From Acidobacteriota bacterium (GTDB lineage: Bacteria > Acidobacteriota > Vicinamibacteria > Vicinamibacterales > UBA2999): a stretch of 64,000 nt of DNA. A program made the position numbers and the translations under genes. This document shows, piece after piece, positions 30,808-39,062 of this stretch. Location of the stretch: contig JADZCN010000046.1 of NCBI GenBank assembly GCA_020851565.1, positions 1 through 64,000 on the forward strand. Reading direction: 5' to 3'. Within the stretch, counting starts at the first letter, position 1. The number at the start of each line of letters is the position of its first letter. The notes beneath the pieces are model-generated. The model ran no database searches, was not told the origin of the DNA, and was given only the letters and a program-made list of their open reading frames with translations.

Positions 30808-31900
30808 AGTTGTTAACCGCAACCACAATGGCCACGACGATGAGCGCGAGCAGGATGACGAGCAGAACCTTCCACCAGCTGATGGGGTACTTGCCCGCGA
30901 TCTTGCCGGTGTAGCCGTTCACGATCACCTGGAAGGCCTTCGCCCCATAGTTGTAGGTGAGCAGCCAGATCGGCACCAGCACGTGCTTGAACGTGCGGCC
31001 GGAGAAGGTCGGGAAGATCCGCAGGTTGCGATACGTGTCGCCCGGCACCTGCTGCGCGCACAGCCGCTCCAGCGCCTGGTGCATCTGCTGCTGCGACCGC
31101 TCGGCTGCTTCCAGGAGCACGACCTTGTAGTGCTCGACGACGTGCCCGGAGAGAAACGCCGTGTCGTAGGGCACGACCTCCTGCGTCGGGAACGGCTCGA
31201 CCTGCCGCAGCAGGTCCAGCGGCAGCCCCTGCGTCCCCGGCACTGGCTCATCGTCGAAGGCGTGATTCACGGTGCCAGACGCCGGCTCCCACCGCGTGCG
31301 CCGCTCCTTGCGGACGACGCGCTTGCCCTGGCTGTCGCGACCCTCGACATCCACGTAGTAGTAGTAGCCGGCCTCCGCCTCCCATGGGCAGTGCGCTTTC
31401 GCGTCGAAGGTCCAGTAGGGGATGTAGAGGCTGTGGACCGTGTCCACGAGCGCGGCGCGCGCGAGGCGGCCGGGCGCGAACCACTTGCTGCGCCACCAGT
31501 GGCGGATGTCGTCGCGCACCTTGTTGCGGTCCACCTTGAACGGCAGGACGCCCTGCGGGCGGATGGGCGACTTGATTTCCTCGTAGTCCACCAGCGCGGG
31601 CGATCCGCAGAACTCGCAGTTCTGCCCCACCCGCGCGGCGTCGAAGACCATCACCGCGCGGCAGCTCTGGCATTGGACGCTGCGCGTCGCGGTCTGCCAG
31701 CCGCGCTCCTCCTCGGGCAACTCTCGGAGCGCCTTGACCAGGTCAATCTCCGCGACCTTCCCGGTTTCGCGATCGATGACGTAGGGCGACTCGGTGCCGC
31801 AGAACGGGCACACCAGCTTCTGCTTGCCGGGGTGCCACTCGGCCTGCGCACCGCAGGCCGGGCACGCGTGCTTTTCGAGGGCGGAGATCTCCTGAACCAT
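30806..31900 (-). CDS. Zinc-ribbon protein with C-terminal membrane anchor
   Basis: A 364-residue protein. It has two zinc ribbons at the N-terminus (HACPACGAQAEWHPGKQKLV CPFCG, and CQSCRAVMVF...NCEFCGSPALVD). A middle domain follows (PQGVLPFKVDRNKVRDDIRH WW, LVDTVHSLYIPYWTFDAKAH), then a C-terminal membrane helix (WWKVLLVILLALIVVAIVVA VNN). Such proteins are often misannotated as primosomal or helicase-like. I infer a membrane-tethered zinc-ribbon protein acting with the adjacent SPFH protein. It lies 166 bp downstream of the SPFH gene, separated only by octamer repeats. Confidence 0.83.
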   Translation of the reverse strand: MVQEISALEKHACPACGAQAEWHPGKQKLVCPFCGTESPYVIDRETGKVAEIDLVKALRELPEEERGWQTATRSVQCQSCRAVMVFDAARVGQNCEFCGSPALVDYEEIKSPIRPQGVLPFKVDRNKVRDDIRHWWRSKWFAPGRLARAALVDTVHSLYIPYWTFDAKAHCPWEAEAGYYYYVDVEGRDSQGKRVVRKERRTRWEPASGTVNHAFDDEPVPGTQGLPLDLLRQVEPFPTQEVVPYDTAFLSGHVVEHYKVVLLEAAERSQQQMHQALERLCAQQVPGDTYRNLRIFPTFSGRTFKHVLVPIWLLTYNYGAKAFQVIVNGYTGKIAGKYPISWWKVLLVILLALIVVAIVVAVNN

Positions 31901-31903
31901 CTT

Positions 31904-32066
31904 CGGGTTCTGGGTTCTGAGGTTCTGGGGTTCTGAGGTTCTGGGGTTCTGAGGTTCGGGGGTTGTGAGGTTCGGAGGTTCGGCGGTTCTGTTCAGGGCT
32001 CAGAGGTTCTGCGAACCCCAGAACCCCAGAACCCCAGAACCCCAGAACCTCAGAACCTCAGAACCC
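31904..32066 (+). repeat. Octamer repeat pair, converging orientations
   Basis: GGTTCTGGG/GGTTCTGA/GGTTCGGA units from 31904 to about 31990, then inverse units (CCCCAGAACC, CTCAGAACC) from about 32010 to 32066. The two arms can pair as a hairpin. It fills the whole gap between the SPFH and zinc-ribbon genes. Confidence 0.9.
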
Positions 32067-33125
32067 TTATTCCGTCATGTAGGCGGTAAGCGCGGACTTC
32101 GAGATGCGCCAGGCGGAGCCGATCTTCTTGCCCTTCAGCTCGCCCGATTCGAGCACGGCCATGACGTCCGCCTCGGAGACGCCGAGCGCCGTGGCGGCGT
32201 CGGCGGGGCTCATCAGCTCCGGCAGCGCGCCGGCACCCGCGGGGGCGACGGTGGGCGTGGCCTGGCCGCCGGCAAAGCCCTGCTGCATCATCTGCTGCGC
32301 GATACCGAAGCCCACGGCCAGTTCCGCTGCCGTGCCGGCCGCGCCGGCGCTGCCGCCGCCAGCCTCGAAGCCCTTCCCCATCTGGTACTTCACGAAGTCG
32401 TTCAGGTTGCCGATGGCGGCCATGCTGGAGCGCTTGTCGATGGCCTGCTCCACCTCGGGCGGCACCGACACGTTCTCGACAATGAAGCTGGCGATCTCGA
32501 GGCCGTACTTCGAGGTGACCGCCGGGTTGATGAGCGGCAGCAGCGCCTCGCCCAGCTCGGAGTAGCGGGCCGCGACGTCCAGCACGGGGATCTTCGCGGT
32601 GGCGATGGCGTCGGTGAAGATGCTGACGATGCGCGAGCGCATCGTGTCCGCGAACTCGTCCAGCCGGAAGTTGTGATCCGACCCTGCCACCTCGCGAAGG
32701 AACGTCTTCACGTCCACGACCTTGAAGTCGTAGGTCCCGAACGCGCGGACACGCACGACGCCGAAGTCGGTGTCGCGGAGCATCACGGGGTTCGACGTGC
32801 CCCACTTGTTCCCCGTGAACAGCCGCGTGACGACGTAGTAGACGTCGGCCTTGAACGGCGAGTTGAAGCCGTAGGGCCACGACTTGATCTTCGTCAGGAC
32901 GGGGATGTTGTCCGTGGTGAGCGTGTGCTTGCCCGGGCCGAAGGTGTCGCCGAACTCGCCGAGGTAGACGAACTGCGCCATCTGCGACTCGCGCACGATG
33001 AGCTGGGCGCCGTTCTTGATGGCCTTGTCCTCGTCCGGGAAGCGGTACGACAGCGTGTCGCGCGAGTCCTCGGTCCACTCGATAACCTCGAGCAGTTCAC
33101 CCTTGATGAAGTCCATCAGGCCCAT
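32067..33125 (-). CDS. SPFH-domain protein with C-terminal HTH-like domain (YdjI-like)
   Basis: A 352-residue protein without signal or membrane helix. The SPFH/band-7 core spans about residues 25-260: GAQLIVRESQMAQFVYLGEF, GKHTLTTDNIPVLTKIKSWP, RVRAFGTYDFKVVDVKTFLR EVAG, KYGLEIASFIVENVSVPPEV. A Gly/Ala-rich linker follows. The last ~50 residues (LMSPADAATALGVSEADVMA VLESGELKGKKIGSAWRISK) form a MerR/excisionase-type helix-turn-helix. A -10 box TACAAT (33157-33162) and AAGGAG precede the start. It is inferred to be a membrane-associated oligomer working with the zinc-ribbon neighbours. Confidence 0.87.
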   Translation of the reverse strand: MGLMDFIKGELLEVIEWTEDSRDTLSYRFPDEDKAIKNGAQLIVRESQMAQFVYLGEFGDTFGPGKHTLTTDNIPVLTKIKSWPYGFNSPFKADVYYVVTRLFTGNKWGTSNPVMLRDTDFGVVRVRAFGTYDFKVVDVKTFLREVAGSDHNFRLDEFADTMRSRIVSIFTDAIATAKIPVLDVAARYSELGEALLPLINPAVTSKYGLEIASFIVENVSVPPEVEQAIDKRSSMAAIGNLNDFVKYQMGKGFEAGGGSAGAAGTAAELAVGFGIAQQMMQQGFAGGQATPTVAPAGAGALPELMSPADAATALGVSEADVMAVLESGELKGKKIGSAWRISKSALTAYMTE

Positions 33126-33156
33126 GTGTCGGCGCTCCTTGGGAAAAGACCTGTCG

Positions 33157-33162
33157 ATTGTA
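33157..33162 (-). promoter_or_regulatory. Candidate -10 box of the SPFH gene
   Basis: TACAAT on the minus strand, 31 bp before the SPFH start codon. A ribosome site AAGGAG lies in between. Confidence 0.4.
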
Positions 33163-33167
33163 GATCA

Positions 33168-33226
33168 TGGGTCTTGGGTCTTGGGGCTTGGGGCTTGGGG
33201 CTTGGGGTCTTGAGGTCTTGGGGTTA
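33168..33226 (+). repeat. GGGTCTT/GGGGCTT tandem repeat
   Basis: Seven-base units GGGTCTTG, GGGGCTTG in series, a distinct variant of the TTCTGGGG family. It sits between the SPFH and zinc-ribbon genes and touches the stop codon of the latter. A similar run (GGGGCTTGGGGCTTG) occurs at 37142. Confidence 0.85.
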
Positions 33227-33937
33227 CGGCTTCAGCCAGCGGGACACGGCGTGCAGGCCGGCGGCGATGAGGTCCGTCGCTGACAGGTCGCGCAGGAACG
33301 CGCTGTCGCGCACCATGCCGGCGAACGTCGCCTCGGTTTCGCGACGCGCGCGCTCGAGGTTGAGCGGCAGCGCGGGATCGACGGGCTGGCCGGTCCGGTC
33401 GGCCCGCTTCAGCTGATCGATCAGCGCGCCCGCCTGCTTCATGTCCAGCATCGAGAGCGGCGATCCACAGTGACTGCAGGCACCGGCCTTCCCCACGTCC
33501 ACCGGCGCTCCGCAGTTGGAGCAGTTCACGAACTCCACGCTCTGGCTGAGCTCCGCCCGCTGCTGCGGCGTGAGCGGCCGGACGAAGTCCTTCTCCTTGA
33601 GGAACTCGAGGAAGGTAGTGAGGCGCCCGTGGCCGTTCGGGCAGCGCAGGTACTCGAAGCGCGTCATGCGCTGCATGTCCTTCGTCAGCCGAAGCCGTCC
33701 CTTGCAGCGCGGGCACTTCGCCAGCTCGGCGTCCGTGGGGTTCGGCTTCCCCGTGTGCTCGCCGATCAGGCGGAACAGTCCCAGCGTGGACGCGGGCGCG
33801 AGCGCGAGGCTCTCGCGCGTGTCGAACCAGAACGACTGGCAGGGAAAGCACAGGTCGAGCACCACCGAGCGGCCGTTGTGGCCGGCAAAGGTGTGCTCGT
33901 CCATCGGAGCCGAGCAGCGCGGGCAGTCCACGGGCAC
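33224..33937 (-). CDS. TFIIB-type zinc-ribbon protein
   Basis: A 237-residue soluble protein. Three metal sites can be seen: CPRCSAPMDEHTFAGHNGRS...CFPCQSFWFD (zf-TFIIB type), CPRCKGRLRLTKDMQR...CPNGHGRL, and CSNCGAPVDVGKAGACSHCG SPLSML. A helical C-terminal part follows. Such zinc-ribbon proteins sit next to SPFH proteins in many bacteria and are part of reported membrane-stress gene neighbourhoods. It is the first gene of the five-gene cluster that continues with SPFH, the anchored zinc ribbon and the two PH proteins. Confidence 0.85.
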   Translation of the reverse strand: MPVDCPRCSAPMDEHTFAGHNGRSVVLDLCFPCQSFWFDTRESLALAPASTLGLFRLIGEHTGKPNPTDAELAKCPRCKGRLRLTKDMQRMTRFEYLRCPNGHGRLTTFLEFLKEKDFVRPLTPQQRAELSQSVEFVNCSNCGAPVDVGKAGACSHCGSPLSMLDMKQAGALIDQLKRADRTGQPVDPALPLNLERARRETEATFAGMVRDSAFLRDLSATDLIAAGLHAVSRWLKP

Positions 33938-33992
33938 GTATTGTGACAGACGCTGCGCGTGCGTGCATGGTCCTGCAGCACGTCCGGCCGCG

Positions 33993-34898
33993 TCAGCGGG
34001 CGTCGATGCGCTCGCGCGCCACGTCCTCGAGCCGTGTCGTTGCCGCGGGATAACCCTCGGGCAGCGCGACTGGCGTGAAGGCCTGGTCGATGGACGCCCC
34101 GGCCACGCTCGCGCGCATCACGCGCGCGATGCCGGGGTGCAGCGGACCCGCGAGGGCGGCCAGCACGCGGAGGGCGCCAGCCGGCACGTGCCGCACCCTC
34201 TGGGTCCGGCCGCAGAGGCGGCCGTAGAGCGCGGCGACGTCGTTCTGCGTGAGGTTTTCGGGGCCGCCGACCTCGATCGTTCGTCCAGCGGCGGACGGAT
34301 CCACGGCCGCCCGGGCGGCCACGCGCGCGACATCGCGGACGGCGACGAAGTTCATCGGGCGATCGCCGGCCCCCAGGATGGTCGCCGTGCCGCCAGCCAG
34401 GATGCTCTTTCCGATCAGCTCGTGTGCGTGCATCTCCATGAAGGCGGCCGGCCGCAGGATGGTCCAGGAGAGACCGCTCGCCTTCAGGCACTGCTCCACG
34501 CCGTGCTTGGTCCGCCAGAAGTCCACGGGATGGTCAGGCGACGCGCCGAGCACCGAGGTGTACACGAAGCGCCGCACGCCCTCGGCCCTGGCGGCATCGA
34601 TCAACGCGCGGTGCCCCTCATCGTCCACGCGCTCAGAGCGGTAGCGGCCGCGCCCCAGCATGGCGTGGGCGGCGGCGACCACCACGTCGGCCCCACGGCA
34701 CGCCGCGCGAAGGGTACCTGTGTCGGCAAGGTCCGCGACACGCACCTCGGCCCCGGCGGCTGCCAGCGCGCCTGCGCGAGCAGGGTCGCGCGTCACGGCC
34801 ACGACGTGATGGCCGGCCGCCAGCAGCTGCCGGGCGATGTCGCCACCGAGCATGCCGGTGGCCCCGATGATGCTGATCGCCTCGCGCCGCTCACCCAT
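33993..34898 (-). CDS. NAD(P)-binding SDR / NmrA-like protein
   Basis: A 301-residue Rossmann-fold protein of the atypical short-chain dehydrogenase group. The nucleotide motif is IIGATGMLGGDIARQLLAAG; further features are VAVTRDPARAGALAAAGAEV, VRRFVYTSVLGASP and LSWTILRPAAFMEMHAHEL. It lacks a full YxxxK catalytic pair, so it may sense redox state or act as a reductase. It is followed on the same strand by nothing closely coupled; the GNAT gene upstream ends 9 bp before its start, so they probably form a pair. Confidence 0.85.
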   Translation of the reverse strand: MGERREAISIIGATGMLGGDIARQLLAAGHHVVAVTRDPARAGALAAAGAEVRVADLADTGTLRAACRGADVVVAAAHAMLGRGRYRSERVDDEGHRALIDAARAEGVRRFVYTSVLGASPDHPVDFWRTKHGVEQCLKASGLSWTILRPAAFMEMHAHELIGKSILAGGTATILGAGDRPMNFVAVRDVARVAARAAVDPSAAGRTIEVGGPENLTQNDVAALYGRLCGRTQRVRHVPAGALRVLAALAGPLHPGIARVMRASVAGASIDQAFTPVALPEGYPAATTRLEDVARERIDAR

Positions 34899-34907
34899 GT
34901 CAGGCCC

Positions 34908-35396
34908 TCAGATCTCCTCGACCCTGACCACGCGGAAGCCACGCGCCTGGTAGTTCGGCAGCGCGTGCGGATGGTCTTTCGTGCAGGTGTGCAGCCACAC
35001 GCGCGCGGCGCCGAGCGCGCGTGCCTCGCGCACGGCGGCAGCGAGCAGGCGCGAGCCGAGCCCGCGGCCCACGTAGCCCGGGCGCAAGCCGAAGTAGGCA
35101 ATCTCGACGCTGGCGCCGGGCTCCTGCTTCAGCTCGAAGTAGCCCGCCGGATCGTCGTCGGCCCGGAGCACCCAGACGCTCAGTCCCGGTTGCGCGACGT
35201 ACGCGGCCCACTGCTCGTCGGTCCAGTGCGAGCGATCGATCCACGCGTAGGCCTCGCCCACCTCCCGATAGAGCAGCCGGCACAGGTCTGGCGCGGGCGC
35301 CAGCTCGCGCTGCAGCGAGAAGGTGTCCGGCCACGGCTCGGCAGTGGGCGCCGGGTGATCGGCGTCCAGTTCCAGGTAGAAACGCTGATGCCCCAT
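34908..35396 (-). CDS. GNAT-family N-acetyltransferase
   Basis: A 162-residue acetyltransferase. The acetyl-CoA binding region is IAYFGLRPGYVGRGLGSRLL AAAVREA (V/IxxxxRxxGxG), preceded by DDDPAGYFELKQEPGASVEI and followed by RVWLHTCTKDHPHALPNYQA RGF. The substrate is probably an amine or small peptide and is unknown. It ends 9 bp before the NmrA-like gene on the same strand, and starts 21 bp after the stop of the M28 peptidase gene, so these may form one operon. Confidence 0.88.
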   Translation of the reverse strand: MGHQRFYLELDADHPAPTAEPWPDTFSLQRELAPAPDLCRLLYREVGEAYAWIDRSHWTDEQWAAYVAQPGLSVWVLRADDDPAGYFELKQEPGASVEIAYFGLRPGYVGRGLGSRLLAAAVREARALGAARVWLHTCTKDHPHALPNYQARGFRVVRVEEI

Positions 35397-35417
35397 GCCC
35401 GCCCGACGACGGCCCGG

Positions 35418-37094
35418 CTATCGGCCCGTCGCCTCCACAGCCGCCGGCCGCGCGAAGCGCTTGAAGAAGCTGTCGGTCTTCCACGACGGCCGCGTGTCGC
35501 GATTCGCCACGCGCGCGGCGAGCCGGCCAATCATGTCGGTGAACCCGGCGGCGGCGCTGCGATCGATGGGCTGTGCCAGGTCGTCAGAGGGCGCGTGGTA
35601 GCGCTCGCGCGTCCAGTCGGCGTCGATCTTCTCCTCGGGCGAGCCCGGCTCGAAGCCCACCTTCATCGCCAGGGCCGGCACGCCCTCCCGGATGAAGCTG
35701 TACTGATCGCTGCGGATGAACCGGTTCCGCTGCGGCTGCGGATCCGGCCGCACGCCGATGCCCATCTCCTGCGCCACCGCCCGGACATCGTCTCCAAGGT
35801 CCGACTCGTCCAGGCCGAGAACCATGAGGCTCCTCAGCGGGTAGAGGGGCAGGAACATGTCCATGTTGATGTTGGCGACGATGGCGTCGCGCTCGACGGT
35901 GGGGTTGAGCGCGTAGTAGCGCGAGCCGAGCAGGCCTTTCTCCTCAGCCGTCACGGCCACGAAGACGACCGAGCGCTTCGGCTTCGCTGCGGCCACCGCC
36001 GACGCGGCCTCGATGAGCGTGGCGATGCCTGAGGCATTGTCCATCGCGCCGTTGTAGATGTCGTCGCCGTTGATCGGCGCGCCCACTCCGACGTGATCCA
36101 GGTGGGCGGTGAGCACGACGAACTCGCTGGCGAGCTTCGGATCGCTCCCGCGCACGATGCCGGCGACGTTGTGCGACTCCACCCCCAGGTTCTCCACGGC
36201 CACCGTCGCGCGCACCGAGGATGGCAGCGTGAAATGCGGTAGGGCCTTCCCTTCGCCCGCAATCTTCAGGATGTCCGCGAAGGTGCGGCCCGAGCCCTGG
36301 AACAGCCGCTCGGCCTTCGCGGGGTTGAAGGTGATGGAGACCTGCTGGCCCGCGGTGTCGTCCAGCGATGTATCCGCCAGCGCCATCGCAGGGTTCAGGC
36401 GATTGGGCGAGGATCGCTCCCACGGCACGTCCATGCTCTTCGGGTTCGGGATGCCGATGGTGCCGATCGCGCCGAGACGCTTCAGCGTGCTCCAGCGTTC
36501 CGCGGCGGACTGGTAGTGGGCACTGAGGGCGCCCGGGACGTTGGACGGGCTGCCCGTGAGGTAGACGACCACCTTGCCCTTCACGTCGAGGCCGGCGAAG
36601 TCGTCGTGATCCACTTCCGGAATCTGCAGCCCGTGACCCGCGAAGACGAGGGGCGCCTCCACATTCGGGGCGGGATCGATGCGCATGCCGAAGGTCGCTT
36701 CGTCCCCGAGCGTGACCGGTTCGGCCTTCCCGCGGCGCACCAGCGCCAGGCTGGACTTCTCCTCGACGATGCGGCGCGAGTGGAAGGAAATGGGCTGGAG
36801 ATAGCCGGCGGTGCCGGCCGGCTCGAGGCCGGCTTTCTGGAACTGGTCGGCCACGTAGTCGGCAGCCTTGCGGTGCTCGGGGCTGCCGGTCTCACGGCCG
36901 CGCATGCCGTCGTTGGCCAGCGTCTCCACGTGCGCGAACCAGCGCGCGGCGGCGTCGGCGGCTGGCGCGGGCGCAGTGCCCGTCGTCGGTGCCCCGGGCT
37001 CGGTGGCGCACGCGGTGGCCAGGGCCAGGCAGGCGGCGGAAAGGCCGGTGACGACGCGGCGGTGGAGGCTGGGGGAAGAGGGTGCGCGCATCAT
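35418..37094 (-). CDS. M28 family aminopeptidase lipoprotein with PA domain
   Basis: A 558-residue exported zinc aminopeptidase. It has a lipoprotein-like signal (RRVVTGLSAACLALATAC). A protease-associated domain (VEAPLVFAGHGLQIPEVDHD, KVVVYLTGSPSNVPG) is inserted at about 120-200. The catalytic domain has VVLTAHLDHVGVG (His ~330), YNGAMDNASGIATLIE (Asp ~352) and VAVTAEEKGLLGSRYY (Glu ~384), the M28 zinc ligands and catalytic Glu. It releases N-terminal amino acids from peptides at the envelope. The peptide-import genes lie directly upstream on the same strand. Confidence 0.9.
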   Translation of the reverse strand: MMRAPSSPSLHRRVVTGLSAACLALATACATEPGAPTTGTAPAPAADAAARWFAHVETLANDGMRGRETGSPEHRKAADYVADQFQKAGLEPAGTAGYLQPISFHSRRIVEEKSSLALVRRGKAEPVTLGDEATFGMRIDPAPNVEAPLVFAGHGLQIPEVDHDDFAGLDVKGKVVVYLTGSPSNVPGALSAHYQSAAERWSTLKRLGAIGTIGIPNPKSMDVPWERSSPNRLNPAMALADTSLDDTAGQQVSITFNPAKAERLFQGSGRTFADILKIAGEGKALPHFTLPSSVRATVAVENLGVESHNVAGIVRGSDPKLASEFVVLTAHLDHVGVGAPINGDDIYNGAMDNASGIATLIEAASAVAAAKPKRSVVFVAVTAEEKGLLGSRYYALNPTVERDAIVANINMDMFLPLYPLRSLMVLGLDESDLGDDVRAVAQEMGIGVRPDPQPQRNRFIRSDQYSFIREGVPALAMKVGFEPGSPEEKIDADWTRERYHAPSDDLAQPIDRSAAAGFTDMIGRLAARVANRDTRPSWKTDSFFKRFARPAAVEATGR

Positions 37095-37116
37095 GCGCGC
37101 CACACTAGCACACGAC

Positions 37117-37180
37117 TTGGTTCTGGGGTTCTGGGGTTCTGGGGGCTTGGGGCTTGGGGCTTGGGACTTGAGTTCTCGTG
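37117..37180 (+). repeat. Octamer repeat plus GGGGCTT run
   Basis: GGTTCTGG units merge into GGGGCTTGGGGCTTGGGA between the M28 start and the permease stop. It joins two of the repeat variants. Confidence 0.88.
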
Positions 37181-37191
37181 GTTGCCTTGTC

Positions 37192-38016
37192 CTACCGACG
37201 CGGGTCGAGGGCGTCTTTCAGGCCGTCGCCGAGCAGCGAGAAGCTGAGGACGACCAGCGTGATCGCCACGCCTGGCGCGACGGCGCCGAGCGGGCTGCTG
37301 CGGAGCAGCTCGCGGCCGCGCGAAAGCATGGCGCCCCACTCCGGGTCCGGGGGCTGCACGCCCAGGCCCAGGAACGACAGGCCCGACGCGAAGAGGATGG
37401 CCGAGCCCAGCGTGATGGTCCCCTGCGCGAGCAGCGGCGCGTAGCACTGCGGCAGCACGTGGCGAAGCAGGATGCGAGTGGCCGAGGCTCCAGCGGCACG
37501 CGAGGCGAGCACGAAGTCGGCCCCCACGACCGACTGTGCGGACGCACGCACGAGACGCGCGAAGATGGGCACGCTGAAGATGGCCACCGCCACGATGGTG
37601 GACGAGACGCCTCGGCCGAGGATGGCGGCCACGGCAATGGCGAGCAGCATGTCGGGGAACGACAGCAGCACGTCCACGCCCTGCATGATGGCCCCGTCCA
37701 CGGCGCCTCGGCGCCAGGCGGCAAGCAGGCCGAGCGTGGCGCCCACGAGCAGGCCCGCGAGCGTGGCCACCAACGCAATGGTCAGCGACACGCGCGCGCC
37801 GAGCAGCAGGCGGCTGAAGGTATCCCGGCCGAGATGGTCGGTGCCCAGCAGGTGTGTCCCGGAAGCCGGCAGGTAATTCGACGCGAGATCCACCGCCAGC
37901 GGATCGTGAGGCGCCACGACATCGGCCAGGATCGCGGCGCCGACGAACAGCGCGACGACGACCAGCGCCAGCATCGCGGGCACGTCGGTGGCGAGGCGCC
38001 GGAAGGCCCCGCTCAT
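37192..38016 (-). CDS. Peptide ABC transporter permease, DppC-like
   Basis: A 274-residue permease with an N-terminal helix (MLALVVVALFVGAAILADVV APHDPL), the DppC/OppC signature HLLGTDHLGRDTFSRLLLGA and SLTIALVATLAGLLVGATLG. The EAA-like loop is VLASRAAGASATRILLRHVL PQCYAPL. It forms one half of the membrane channel of a dipeptide/oligopeptide importer. The start overlaps the stop of the preceding permease (ATGA), so the two are co-translated. No ATPase gene is visible next to it, so the energising subunits must be encoded elsewhere. Confidence 0.92.
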   Translation of the reverse strand: MSGAFRRLATDVPAMLALVVVALFVGAAILADVVAPHDPLAVDLASNYLPASGTHLLGTDHLGRDTFSRLLLGARVSLTIALVATLAGLLVGATLGLLAAWRRGAVDGAIMQGVDVLLSFPDMLLAIAVAAILGRGVSSTIVAVAIFSVPIFARLVRASAQSVVGADFVLASRAAGASATRILLRHVLPQCYAPLLAQGTITLGSAILFASGLSFLGLGVQPPDPEWGAMLSRGRELLRSSPLGAVAPGVAITLVVLSFSLLGDGLKDALDPRR

Positions 38017-38930
38017 GCCGCGCGCACCCGCGGGTCGAGGCCCGCACCCACCAGGTCCGTGAGCACGTTCACCACGACGATGAGCGTGGCGACGACGAGC
38101 ACGCCGCCCTGGACCATCGGGAAGTCGCGCGCGATGACCGCATCCACCATCATGCGTCCCACGCCCGGAATGGCGAACACGCTCTCGACGAGCACGGTGC
38201 CGGCGAGCAGCCCGCCAATCCGCAGGCCGATGAGCGTGACGACCGGGAGCATCGCGTTGGCGAGCGCGTGCCTCGCGATGACACGCCACCGGCTCGCGCC
38301 GCGGGCCTCTGCCGCCCGCACGTACTCCTGGTGGAGCGTCTCCATCATCGCGGCGCGGGAGATGCGCGCCACCTGTCCACCGCTCTGCAGGCCGAGCACG
38401 GCAATGGGCAGTACGTAGTGCAGCGGCGTGCCCACGCCAATGGACGGGACGAGCGCGAGCTGGAGCGCGAAGACGAGCATGCCCATCAGCGCCAGCCAGT
38501 AGGACGGAGTGGAGACGGCCACGAGCGTCAGGGCCATCACCGCGCGGTCCACCCACCGCCGGCGCGCGACGGACGCCGCGATGCCCGCGGCCATGCCGAG
38601 GAGCGTCGCCAGCCCGATGCCCCCCAGCGTGAGGATCACGGTGTGCGGCAGGCGCTCCCGGATCTCGGTCGCCACCGGGGCGCCCGTGCGGATGGACGTT
38701 CCGAGGTCGCCCGTGAGCGCCCGCGTCACGAATCGCACGAACTGCGTGGGCAGCGGCTGGTCGAGCCCCAGGTCACGCCGGATGCGCGCCACCGTTTCGG
38801 GGCTCGCCTCGAGTCCCGCCGCGATGACGGCGGGATCGCCGGGAATGGCGTGGACGATGAGGAAGACGAGGATGGAGATCCCGAAGAGGACCGAGACGAG
38901 CCGTGCGAGCGAGCGGGCGACCACGGTCAT
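38013..38930 (-). CDS. Peptide ABC transporter permease, DppB-like
   Basis: A 305-residue DppB/OppB-type permease: SVLFGISILVFLIVHAIPGD PA at the N-terminus, RDLGLDQPLPTQFVRFVTRA LTGDLGTS (periplasmic loop) and YVRAAEARGASRWRVIARHA LANAMLPVV (EAA-like loop). It has six membrane helices. I use ATG 38928-38930 because the family N-terminus starts there; the longer frame begins in a CACGAAG repeat. It pairs with the DppC-like gene, and the substrate-binding gene is 132 bp upstream. Confidence 0.92.
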   Translation of the reverse strand: MTVVARSLARLVSVLFGISILVFLIVHAIPGDPAVIAAGLEASPETVARIRRDLGLDQPLPTQFVRFVTRALTGDLGTSIRTGAPVATEIRERLPHTVILTLGGIGLATLLGMAAGIAASVARRRWVDRAVMALTLVAVSTPSYWLALMGMLVFALQLALVPSIGVGTPLHYVLPIAVLGLQSGGQVARISRAAMMETLHQEYVRAAEARGASRWRVIARHALANAMLPVVTLIGLRIGGLLAGTVLVESVFAIPGVGRMMVDAVIARDFPMVQGGVLVVATLIVVVNVLTDLVGAGLDPRVRAA

Positions 38931-38940
38931 CGCCAATAGA

Positions 38941-39062
38941 AACCACGATGACACGAAGCGCACGAAGATCGGCACGAAGCCATCCTGGACAAGTGAACGG
39001 GAGCGCTCATCTGCTTCGTGTCCTTCGTGGTTCCCTTCGTGCCTTCGTGGTTTCTCTCATCC
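38941..39062. repeat. CACGAAG repeats in inverted arrangement
   Basis: CACGAAG units at 38952-38985 (CACGAAGCGCACGAAG) and the complementary TTCGTG units at 39013-39055 (CTTCGTGTCCTTCGTGG) face each other, giving a possible hairpin between the binding-protein gene and the permease gene. Confidence 0.8.

Noticed and set aside
32067..33125. SPFH gene as a flotillin or prohibitin
   Set aside because: No N-terminal membrane anchor or long coiled coil; the C-terminal HTH-like tail and zinc-ribbon neighbours point to the YdjI-like group.
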